Shown: positions 57,856 through 64,000 of the stretch, piece after piece | Numbering within the stretch: the stretch's first letter is position 1 | How the letters are laid out: every line of letters begins with the position of its first letter | Assembly: GCF_014466985.1 (NCBI RefSeq) | Contig: NZ_AP022826.1 | Location: forward strand, 310,001 to 374,000 | Origin: Nitrosophilus labii | GTDB lineage: Bacteria > Campylobacterota > Campylobacteria > Campylobacterales > Nitratiruptoraceae | Reading direction: 5' to 3' | Length of the DNA stretch: 64,000 nucleotides | Position numbers and translations under genes: made by a program | The notes under the pieces: generated by a model | What the model saw: the letters and a program-made list of their open reading frames with translations, nothing else | Told to the model about the DNA's origin: nothing | Database searches by the model: none

Positions 57856-58398
57856 ATGGCAGCTTTGGATTTATTGGATAGATATACATATGAAGATTAT
57901 AAAAAATGGGAAGATAGATGGGAATTGATAGATGGAATTGCATATGCAATGAGTCCGGCGCCAAGTCTGAAACATCAGAGTGTTGTAGCAAGAATATGGA
58001 AAGAGTTGGATGAAAATTTAGATTGTGATAAATGTAAAGTCTATATCTCACCCGTTGACTGGGTAATAGACGATAGAAATGTTGTTCAACCGGATGTTTT
58101 GGTAACTTGCGAAGAGGTAGATGAGGATGCAAAATTTTTGACAAAACCTCCGAAAATTGTTATTGAGGTTTTATCATTATCAACTGCATTGAAAGACTTA
58201 ACTACTAAATTTACTCTTTATGAAAAGGTAGGAGTACAATACTACGTTGTTATAAATCCAAAAACAGAAGAACTTGAGATATTTGAACTAAAAAATAGCA
58301 AATATCAATTGCAAGAGAGATTTAAAAGTAAAGGCGTATATAATTTTCAGTGGGATAGTTGTAAAACCCAAATAGATTTTGAAAAGGTGTTTAAATGA
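57856..58398 (+). CDS. Uma2-family (DUF820) PD-(D/E)XK endonuclease-like protein, copy 1
   Basis: A 180-residue restriction-endonuclease-fold protein: [20 protein letters not shown], then [11 protein letters not shown] (PD) and [20 protein letters not shown] (ExL...K), the DUF820 core. Its stop codon overlaps the kdsA start by 4 nt (ATGA). Domain function is unproven; these genes are abundant in cyanobacteria and scattered elsewhere. Confidence 0.85.
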   Translation: MAALDLLDRYTYEDYKKWEDRWELIDGIAYAMSPAPSLKHQSVVARIWKELDENLDCDKCKVYISPVDWVIDDRNVVQPDVLVTCEEVDEDAKFLTKPPKIVIEVLSLSTALKDLTTKFTLYEKVGVQYYVVINPKTEELEIFELKNSKYQLQERFKSKGVYNFQWDSCKTQIDFEKVFK

Positions 58399-59219
58399 TT
58401 TTGATAGCGGGACCTTGTGTTATAGAGAGCAAAGAGCAGTTAGAGATCATTGCCTCAAAATTGAAAGAGTACGATGAAGACTCTAGTATAGATTTTTATT
58501 TTAAGGCTAGTTTCGATAAGGCCAACAGGACGAGTCTTGATAGCTACAGAGGGCCAGGTTTGAAAAAGGGTCTTCAGATGTTGGCGGATATAAAAGATAG
58601 TTTCGGTTATAAGATATTAACGGACGTTCACGAATCTTATCAAGTTGAAGCGGCAAGCGAAGTTGCCGATGTTATACAGATCCCTGCCTTTTTATGCAGG
58701 CAAACCGATCTTTTGGTCTCAGCGGCAAAAACCGATAAGATAGTCAATATAAAAAAAGGGCAGTTTATGAACCCCAAAGATATGAAGTATAGCGTTTTGA
58801 AGGTATTAAAAAGTAGGGAAAGTGTATTGGAAATAGGGAATTGGGAAGTTGAGTCTTTGTATGAAATCAGTAAAAAAGCCGGGATTTGGCTAACTGAAAG
58901 AGGAACGACTTTTGGATACGGTAATCTTGTGGTAGATATGAGAAGTTTAGTCATTATGAGAAGGTTTGCTCCCGTTATTTTTGACGCAACCCATTCGGTT
59001 CAGATGCCAGGAGGCGCTGGAGGGAAAAGCGGCGGTAAAAGGGAGTTTGTAGCGCCTCTTGCTCGCTCAGCTACGGCTGTTGGGGTAGATGGGTACTTTT
59101 TTGAAACCCATTTTGATCCGGATAACGCATTGAGCGACGGGCCAAATATGCTAAAACTAGAAGAGTTAAACCAAGTTATATCAGATATCAAAAAAATCAG
59201 GAGTTGCCTTGAGTCTTAA
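58395..59219 (+). CDS. kdsA: 3-deoxy-8-phosphooctulonate (Kdo-8-P) synthase
   Basis: TIM-barrel aldolase of 274 residues making Kdo 8-phosphate from arabinose 5-phosphate and phosphoenolpyruvate. It opens [19 protein letters not shown] and has [51 protein letters not shown] and [12 protein letters not shown]. Coupled to the Uma2 gene upstream; the small ORF downstream overlaps its last codons. Confidence 0.96.
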   Translation: MILIAGPCVIESKEQLEIIASKLKEYDEDSSIDFYFKASFDKANRTSLDSYRGPGLKKGLQMLADIKDSFGYKILTDVHESYQVEAASEVADVIQIPAFLCRQTDLLVSAAKTDKIVNIKKGQFMNPKDMKYSVLKVLKSRESVLEIGNWEVESLYEISKKAGIWLTERGTTFGYGNLVVDMRSLVIMRRFAPVIFDATHSVQMPGGAGGKSGGKREFVAPLARSATAVGVDGYFFETHFDPDNALSDGPNMLKLEELNQVISDIKKIRSCLES

Positions 59220-59379
59220 TAAAACAAGATCTATTTTGTATGCGATTGCGAAATATTTAGGCGATATTCAGGCGATACAGAAAGCTTTGAAAAAAGGTGA
59301 TTTTAGACCTGTAATAATGAGGATTTTAAGAAGGATCTACGGTAAAATAACCGGACGAGGGATGGGTAAAATAAGATAG
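59209..59379 (+). CDS. Small basic protein overlapping the end of kdsA
   Basis: A 56-residue ORF from a TTG at 59209, with AGGAG five bases ahead, overlapping kdsA by 11 nt. The sequence [20 protein letters not shown] is followed by [20 protein letters not shown] and a Gly/Arg/Lys-rich end ([12 protein letters not shown]). It is strongly basic (13 Lys/Arg after residue 20) with a short amphipathic start. I recall similar short proteins in other bacteria but cannot name a family. Confidence 0.6.
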   Translation: MSLNKTRSILYAIAKYLGDIQAIQKALKKGDFRPVIMRILRRIYGKITGRGMGKIR

Positions 59380-59515
59380 TTAAAAAATGTTTAGATTGTA
59401 AAGAACGAAACGTAAACGTAGTAAAGAGATAAGAAAAGAGGCGATAAAAGATGAAGTTGGGAGATGAACAAATATCATTTAGCGCTAGATTTTATGAATC
59501 ATACAAAGGTGGTTT
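59380..59515. other. Gap ahead of the HEPN pseudogene
   Basis: Contains an open stretch reading LGDEQISFSARFYESYKGGLW without a start codon, which could be the remnant of an antitoxin gene that once preceded the HEPN gene. Not identifiable. Confidence 0.25.
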
Positions 59516-60056
59516 ATGGATGTTAGATTGCAAGATATTGTTGAGAGAATGTTTAAAATAGAAGAAGATTTGAATTTTTTAAAACAATATGTAAAAATTG
59601 TCATAAAGTTATAAAAGATAAAATTATAGACGATGTAATTTTATATAATAGAATGCTCTGAAAAATTACAAAATTTCACTCAGGAGAGTTGAAATTTTTA
59701 GTAAAACTAACGCTTGTAAATTTTATTAAAAAGTGCTAAACAAGCGCACTTTTTTAGCCTTTTGGCGAACATAAAATTTTCAAGCCAAAATTTCAAATCC
59801 TTCGTTCAATTTGTAATTTTTCAGAGGTCTCAATTTATATGTTTTAAGTGATAGAGTTTTAAGGTTTGCTGAGATTATTTGTAAATTTAAAAATGCAGGA
59901 TATTTCGATAGATATAGTGGATTTATTTACAGGTGAAATTTTTTGGCACATCAATATGATGAAATAAATAAAAACATAGTTTGTAATGAATTGTAAGATA
60001 ATCTTAAATCTGTAGAAAAATTTTTAGAGCAAGTAAAAAACAATATAGGAGTATAA
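59516..60056 (+). pseudogene. HEPN (HepT/DUF86) gene disrupted by a foldback element
   Basis: The 5' part reads MDVRLQDIVERMFKIEEDLN then FLKQYVK, and later DDVILYN up to the insertion at 59647. The 3' part continues LYVLSDRVLRFAEIICKFKN, then RNFLAHQYDEINKNI, which contains the RX4HXY motif, and DNLKSVEKFLEQVKNNIG before the stop. Two in-frame stops and at least one frame change occur besides the insertion. The stop lies directly before the ribH ATG, so the intact gene would have been the upstream partner of ribH. Confidence 0.78.
59647..59833. mobile_element. 187-bp-class foldback element, copy B
   Basis: Nearly identical to the copy at 63045. Inverted termini (CTCTGAAAAATTACAAA / TTTGTAATTTTTCAGAG), inner pair GTTGAAATTTT / AAAATTTCAA, core AAAAAGTGC-loop-GCACTTTTTT. 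Flanked by the 7-bp direct repeat TTTATAT (59640-59646, 59834-59840), as expected for a target-site duplication, within a HEPN gene. Confidence 0.88.
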
Positions 60057-60524
60057 ATGAACCTTATAGAAGGAAAATTAAGACTTACCGGAAAAGAGAG
60101 AGTGGCGATCATCGCTAGTAGATTTAACCATATAATAACAGATAGATTAGTTGAAGGCGCTAAAGACGCGTTTTTAAGGCATGGCGGAGAAGAAAAAAAT
60201 CTAGATCTCATCTTGGTTCCTGGAGCTTTTGAACTGCCTTTTGCTTTAGACAAGGTTTTAAATAGCCAAAAATATGAGGGTGTTTGTTGTTTAGGCGCTA
60301 TCATAAGAGGATCGACTCCACATTTTGATTATGTAGCGGCTGAAGCGACGAAAGGTATCGCAAATACCACTTTAAAGTATCAAAAACCTGTTACGTTTGG
60401 AGTTTTAACAACCGATACCATAGAGCAGGCGATTGAGAGAGCCGGTAGCAAAGCGGGAAATAAGGGTTTTGAAGCAATGACGGGGCTTATTGAGCTTATC
60501 GATTTGTATAGGAATTTTGGTTAG
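60057..60524 (+). CDS. ribH: 6,7-dimethyl-8-ribityllumazine synthase
   Basis: Penultimate enzyme of riboflavin synthesis, 155 residues, forming a 60-meric or pentameric shell. It has [58 protein letters not shown] and [17 protein letters not shown]. The order kdsA-ribH-nusB is conserved in Campylobacter; the HEPN remnant interrupts it here. Confidence 0.96.
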   Translation: MNLIEGKLRLTGKERVAIIASRFNHIITDRLVEGAKDAFLRHGGEEKNLDLILVPGAFELPFALDKVLNSQKYEGVCCLGAIIRGSTPHFDYVAAEATKGIANTTLKYQKPVTFGVLTTDTIEQAIERAGSKAGNKGFEAMTGLIELIDLYRNFG

Positions 60525-60531
60525 ATATTGG

Positions 60532-60628
60532 TAAATTAGGAATAGGTTTTTGGTTGATAGTTGATAGTGGATGGTGGATGGTGGATGGTGCGGAAAAAAT
60601 GTTATGATTTACGAATTACGAAAACGAA
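60532..60628. repeat. Heptamer tract between ribH and nusB
   Basis: GTTGATA, GTTGATA, then GTGGATG and GTGGATG-type units at about 60552-60590, followed by ATTTACGAATTACGA. The reading frame upstream of nusB runs through it but is not credible coding. Confidence 0.75.
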
Positions 60629-60636
60629 AGGGAAAA

Positions 60637-61065
60637 ATGGCAACGAGACATCAAGCAAGAGAAGCCGTGATTGGCCTTTTGTACGCATACGATTTGGGTA
60701 ATCCTGAGATTAAAAAGTTTGCGGAAGATATTTTGGAAGAGAAAAAGATAAGAAACAGACAAAGAGAGTTTGCTTTATCTTTGTTTAACGGCGTTACGGA
60801 TCGTTTAAAAGAGATAGACGAAGAGTTGAAAAAACATCTTGAGAGCTGGGATTTGGATAGAGTTGGACATATAGAGAGGGCAATTCTTAGACTTGGAGCA
60901 TATGAACTGATGTTTAGCGAACTTGATAAAGCGATTGCGATAAATGAGGCTATAGAGCTTGCAAAAAAACTTGGAACGGATCAGTCTCCAAAGTTTATAA
61001 ACGGTGTTTTAGATGCTATAGCTAAGAAGAGGGGAGAAGTGAGCGAGGGCAAGCCGAAGGCTTGA
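60637..61065 (+). CDS. nusB: Transcription antitermination factor NusB
   Basis: All-helical factor of 142 residues for rRNA antitermination. The start at 60637 gives MATRHQAREAVIGLLYAYDL and is preceded by GAAAGGGAAAA; the longer frame from 60571 consists of repeat-derived sequence. LESWDLDRVGHIERAILRLG and AINEAIELAKKLGTDQSPKF are NusB blocks. The last residues (GEVSEGKPKA) run into the hairpin cluster downstream. Confidence 0.95.
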   Translation: MATRHQAREAVIGLLYAYDLGNPEIKKFAEDILEEKKIRNRQREFALSLFNGVTDRLKEIDEELKKHLESWDLDRVGHIERAILRLGAYELMFSELDKAIAINEAIELAKKLGTDQSPKFINGVLDAIAKKRGEVSEGKPKA

Positions 61066-61215
61066 GAAAGCAAACTGTTTTGCTTTCGTCCCGAAGCGAA
61101 AGCCTTGAGTATATGTGAGCCCTAAATTCGAGGAATTTAGTGGCGAACATACGAGAGGCTGGTTTACCTAAGAGCAAATCAAATGAGCGAAGCGAATGAT
61201 GATTTGCGGTTATTT
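61040..61215. other. Cluster of short perfect hairpins after nusB
   Basis: Consecutive stem-loops: CAAGCC-GAA-GGCTTG (about 61049-61063), AAAGCAAA-CTG-TTTTGCTTT (61068-61088), CTAAATTC-GAG-GAATTTAG (61122-61140) inside a larger GTATATGT...ACATAC pair, and GCAAATCA...TGATTTGC (61173-61206) enclosing AGCGAAGCGA. It may be a transcript end structure, an untranslated RNA or a DNA-structural element. No coding potential is seen in it. Confidence 0.5.
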
Positions 61216-61237
61216 TGGTAAGGGTGAAGGTGTGAAG

Positions 61238-61346
61238 GGATGTGAGTGTGAGTGTGGGTGTGAGTGGGGATTAACCACCTTATCCCTTATCACTCGTTAC
61301 TCGTCACTCATCACTGATTACGCTTTACGAATCACGATTTACGGAA
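61238..61346. repeat. Tandem tracts ahead of the second Uma2 gene
   Basis: GTGAGT units (about 61241-61267), then ACTCGTT, ACTCGTC, ACTCATC, ACTGATT (61292-61319) and ACGAATCACGATTTACG. No gene in this gap. Confidence 0.75.
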
Positions 61347-61358
61347 CAAAGGTAAAAG

Positions 61359-61901
61359 ATGGAAGCAAAAAAACTTGAAAATTATAGTTATGAAGATTAT
61401 CTGCAAATAGATAAAACTACAAAAGAGAGAGTAGAACTTATTTTTGGAAAAATTTATATGATGGCTGGGGCAAGCGCAAAACATCAGGATGTTGTATTAA
61501 ATATTGCAATGCTTATAAAAGCTTTAAATAAATGCAAACCAAGAGTTGCTCCGTATGATTTAAAGTTAATTTGCGATTTTGGAGGCAAAGATAGTATCAA
61601 TATAGTTCAGCCGGATATTATGATTTTTTGCGAAGATAGAGATACTCCCTGCGCGATCTTTGAAGTTTTAAGTCCATCAACCGCCCAAAAAGATAAAAAA
61701 GAAAAATTTAGCCTATATGAGTGTTCCGGTATCGAAGAGTATTATATAGTTGAGCCCGAATATAGAAGTGTTGAAAAGTTTATACTAGATAACGGTAGTT
61801 ATAAATTTGGCGGAAATTATGTATTAAGCGATAAAATGTTTATTGAGTGTATAGGCCAAGAAGTTGAGATTGAGAAGTTTTTTGAAGGGATTGAGGAGTG
61901 A
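61359..61901 (+). CDS. Uma2-family (DUF820) PD-(D/E)XK endonuclease-like protein, copy 2
   Basis: A 180-residue homologue of the gene at 57856: YEDYLQIDKTTKERVELIFGK, GASAKHQDVVLNIAM, VQPDIMIFCED (PD) and AIFEVLSPSTAQKDKKEKFSLYE (ExL...K). Identity with copy 1 is limited, so this is not a recent duplication. Its TGA overlaps the GTG start of mqnC (GTGA). Confidence 0.85.
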   Translation: MEAKKLENYSYEDYLQIDKTTKERVELIFGKIYMMAGASAKHQDVVLNIAMLIKALNKCKPRVAPYDLKLICDFGGKDSINIVQPDIMIFCEDRDTPCAIFEVLSPSTAQKDKKEKFSLYECSGIEEYYIVEPEYRSVEKFILDNGSYKFGGNYVLSDKMFIECIGQEVEIEKFFEGIEE

Positions 61902-62944
61902 GGTTAAGTAAAAAAGAGGCGTTAGAACTTATAAGAGAAGCCGACTTAAGAGAGCTTGGCGAAATGGCATTGGCTAAAAAAAGGGAGCTTCATCCTAAAA
62001 AGATAACAACTTTCATAGTAGATAGAAATATAAACTATACAAACGTATGCTGGGTTGATTGTGATTTTTGCGCTTTTTACAAACACGCAAAAGATGATGG
62101 TAGTTATATACTTAGTTATGAAGAGATCGATAAAAAGATAGATGAGCTTATAGAAATAGGTGGAACGCAGATTCTGTTTCAAGGAGGAGTCCATCCGAAG
62201 TTAAAGATTGACTACTACGAGAGATTAGTGGAGCATATTCATAAAAAATATCCGCAAATAACCATACACGGTTTCAGTGCGGTAGAGATAGATTTTATCT
62301 CCAAAGTAAGTCGTATAAGTTATGAAGAGACTCTGCAAAGATTAAAAGAAAAAGGTCTAAGCTCCATTCCGGGAGCGGGTGCGGAGATTTTAAGTGACAG
62401 GGTCAGAGATATCATAAGTCCTAAAAAGCTAAGTTCTAAAGAGTGGCTGGATATTCACAAAACAGCGCATAAGATCGGTATGAAGACAACCGCTACGATG
62501 ATGTACGGTACAGTAGAGACCGATGAAGAGATAGTTGAGCATTGGGAAAAGATAAGGGAACTTCAAGATGAAACTGGAGGGTTTAGAGCTTTTATAATGT
62601 GGTCTTTTCAACCGTATAATACGAAGCTTCAAAAAGATGACATCGTAAAACATAAAACCTCTTCAAATAGATATCTAAGACTTTTAGCTGTAAGTCGTCT
62701 ATTTTTGGATAATTTTAAAAATATTCAAAGCTCTTGGGTAACGCAAGGAAGCTATATAGGTCAGCTTGCACTCCTTTTTGGGGCTAATGATCTCGGTTCT
62801 ACTATGATGGAAGAGAACGTTGTCAAAGCGGCCGGAGCTCAAAATAGGATGAATCAAGAGGAGATGATAAAACTCATTAAGGATGTAGGAGAGATACCGG
62901 CAAAACGAAATACGGCTTATGAGATATTGGAGATGTTTGATTGA
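61898..62944 (+). CDS. mqnC: Cyclic dehypoxanthinyl futalosine synthase
   Basis: Radical SAM enzyme of 348 residues in the futalosine pathway of menaquinone synthesis. The iron-sulfur cysteines are C51-WVD-C55-DF-C58. INYTNVCWVDCDFCAFYK, ILFQGGVHPKLKIDYYE and IPGAGAEILSDRVR are MqnC blocks. GTG start at 61898 within the Uma2 stop. Menaquinone by futalosine is usual for Campylobacterota. Confidence 0.94.
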   Translation: MRLSKKEALELIREADLRELGEMALAKKRELHPKKITTFIVDRNINYTNVCWVDCDFCAFYKHAKDDGSYILSYEEIDKKIDELIEIGGTQILFQGGVHPKLKIDYYERLVEHIHKKYPQITIHGFSAVEIDFISKVSRISYEETLQRLKEKGLSSIPGAGAEILSDRVRDIISPKKLSSKEWLDIHKTAHKIGMKTTATMMYGTVETDEEIVEHWEKIRELQDETGGFRAFIMWSFQPYNTKLQKDDIVKHKTSSNRYLRLLAVSRLFLDNFKNIQSSWVTQGSYIGQLALLFGANDLGSTMMEENVVKAAGAQNRMNQEEMIKLIKDVGEIPAKRNTAYEILEMFD

Positions 62945-63044
62945 AATTGGAAAATTTTGTTATTTGTGTATTAGTATATTGGTGTAATTAGAAAAAGAAG
63001 ATTATAAATCAAACCAATATATAAATGTACCAATAACAATTTAA
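62945..63044. other. Gap after mqnC with TATATTGG-type tract
   Basis: Contains GTATTAGTATATTGGTGTAA at about 62967-62986 and AT-rich sequence up to foldback copy C. No gene. Confidence 0.5.
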
Positions 63045-63232
63045 CAATTGAATGCTCTGAAAAATTACAAAATTTCACTCAGGAGAGTTGAAATTTTTAG
63101 TAAAACGAACGCTTGTAAATTTTATTAAAAAGTGCTAAACAAGCGCACTTTTTTAGCCTTTTGGCGAACATAAAATTTTTAAGCTAAAATTTCAAATCCT
63201 TCGTTCAATTTGTAATTTTTCAGAGGTCTCAA
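63045..63232. mobile_element. 187-bp-class foldback element, copy C
   Basis: 188 bp, almost identical to copy B at 59647. Same terminal inverted repeats and core hairpin. Flanked by the 5-bp repeat TTTAA (63040-63044 and 63233-63237). It lies between mqnC and the M16-like gene. Confidence 0.86.
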
Positions 63233-63286
63233 TTTAATTTTTAGCACGTAACACTAAAAAATTAGACACATACAAAAGAGGTATCT

Positions 63287-64000
63287 ATGAAAAAATTGAT
63301 AACTATTTTATTTTTTATTCAAGGGGTGATAATGGGTGCTGTTTTAGATAGTGTTGAAGTTAAAGGCGTGAAGATTCCCGTAATATTTGAAAAAAGCGAC
63401 GCTCTTCCTATCGTTTCTATGCAGTTGGTTTTTCAAAAAAGTGGAAGTATAGAAGACGGAAGGCTTCCTGGACTTGCAAAATTTAGCGCTCGGATGTTAA
63501 ATCAAGGAACAAAGAGTTTGGGAAACGTGGGCTTTGCTAAAAAACTGGAAGAGAGAGCTATCCATTTTGGAGTAAATACGGGTATAGAGACTCTTGTTTT
63601 GGAACTTAGCGCACTAAAAGAGGAGTATAAAAAAGGGATAGAGCTTGTTTCAAAACTTTTAAAAGAGCCTAACCTTACTCAAGAAGTCTTTGAAAAGGTA
63701 AAAATCAATACTTTGGGGATGTTATCTCGAAAAGAGGATGATTTTGATTATATTGCCGGTATAAATCTAAAAAAGATACTTTTTAAAGATACTCCACTAG
63801 AACATACTAGTAATGGTACTTTTGAAAGTATCAACAATATAACTTTAAAAGATGTAAAAGAGTTTTTGAAAAAACATCTTGTTTTAAAAAGAGCTATAGT
63901 GGTAGTAGGTGGGAAACTTGAACTAAGTGAAGCAAAAGAGAGCGCAAGAGAGCTTTTGGGGCAGCTTTTACCAGGGGAACTGGAACCTTTGACATTTTAC
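63287..64000 (+). CDS. M16-like (insulinase family) protein, C-terminus outside window
   Basis: The visible 238 residues begin with a signal peptide (MKKLITILFFIQGVIMGA) and an M16 N-terminal domain: SMQLVFQKSGSIEDGRLPGL, AKFSARMLNQGTKSLG, FAKKLEERAIHFGVNTGIET. The position of the zinc motif HxxEH in active M16 peptidases (AHFLEHM) reads AKFSARM here, so it lacks the zinc ligands and is probably a non-catalytic M16 subunit or paralogue. It is exported to the periplasm. Confidence 0.82.
   Translation, partial: MKKLITILFFIQGVIMGAVLDSVEVKGVKIPVIFEKSDALPIVSMQLVFQKSGSIEDGRLPGLAKFSARMLNQGTKSLGNVGFAKKLEERAIHFGVNTGIETLVLELSALKEEYKKGIELVSKLLKEPNLTQEVFEKVKINTLGMLSRKEDDFDYIAGINLKKILFKDTPLEHTSNGTFESINNITLKDVKEFLKKHLVLKRAIVVVGGKLELSEAKESARELLGQLLPGELEPLTFY

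Noticed and set aside
60571-60636. Upstream start for nusB
   Set aside because: The extra 22 residues come from the heptamer tract; MATRHQAREAV is the conserved NusB start.

Overview
The window is low-GC bacterial chromosome from a member of the Campylobacterota (former Epsilonproteobacteria). This rests on gene content and order: prmA-ftsH-Psd-related-pssA, kdsA-ribH-nusB, the gmhB-hldD-hldE-gmhA heptose cluster, the futalosine menaquinone gene mqnC, and a C-type cytochrome of c553 type. I see no tRNA, rRNA or CRISPR array. The genus cannot be fixed from sequence alone; a deep-branching, possibly vent-type chemolithotroph would fit.

Layout. 1-5890 (minus): a legionaminic/bacillosamine-type sugar cluster (wecB, wecC, 4,6-dehydratase, legC, neuD-like, neuB cut by the window edge). 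5891-7404: insertion debris (a 175-bp inverted-repeat element and a frameshifted IS1595). 7405-12162 (plus): rho, four-helix protein, murI, an MNT/HEPN pair, dnaX. 12163-13510: a broken IS256 element. 13636-13972: cytochrome c. 14147-18897 (plus): heptose biosynthesis with inserted four-helix and MNT/HEPN genes. 18889-24165 (minus): LPS core (waaF, waaG-like, waaL, a GT9 and a broken glycosyltransferase). 24283-29700 (plus): a pseudaminic acid pathway with fused pseG-pseH. 29693-36313 (minus): a second LPS core operon (GT4, waaE-like, uronate epimerase, four-helix, ugd, lpxL, waaC). 36403-45691 (plus): exonuclease, Cache membrane protein, hisH, hisA, prmA, ftsH, Psd-related, pssA, leuA. 45731-55957 (minus): PilZ, serS, GATase, amidoligase, small protein, crcB, DUF190, trpS, der, four-helix, mscS. 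56036-64000 (plus): DUF3108, EamA, Uma2, kdsA, a small basic protein, a dead HEPN gene, ribH, nusB, Uma2, mqnC, and an M16-like peptidase cut by the window end.

Functionally this is mainly an envelope-building region. GmhA, HldE, GmhB and HldD make ADP-L-glycero-D-manno-heptose; KdsA makes the Kdo precursor; WaaC, WaaF and other transferases build the core on a lipid A acylated by LpxL; WaaL attaches O-chains; Ugd and the epimerase supply uronic acids; and two separate nonulosonic acid pathways supply surface or flagellar sugars.

The most unusual layer lies on top of these genes. At least twenty tracts of degenerate tandem heptamers (for example GTTGATA, GGTTGAA, TTGATGG, GACTAAA) sit in gene junctions, and seven lie inside reading frames, where they add Ser/Thr/Asn/Pro/Gln-rich peptides. 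All four copies of a standalone four-helix-bundle gene (23S-rRNA-intervening-sequence/Avd type) touch such tracts. Small accessory genes (four-helix, HEPN, Uma2) repeatedly end with a stop codon overlapping the start codon of an essential gene (hldE, dnaX, kdsA, mqnC, der). A separate about 187-bp foldback element is present three times with flanking direct repeats; one copy has split a HEPN gene and another separates DUF190 from crcB. A 25-codon leader with three consecutive Leu codons precedes leuA.
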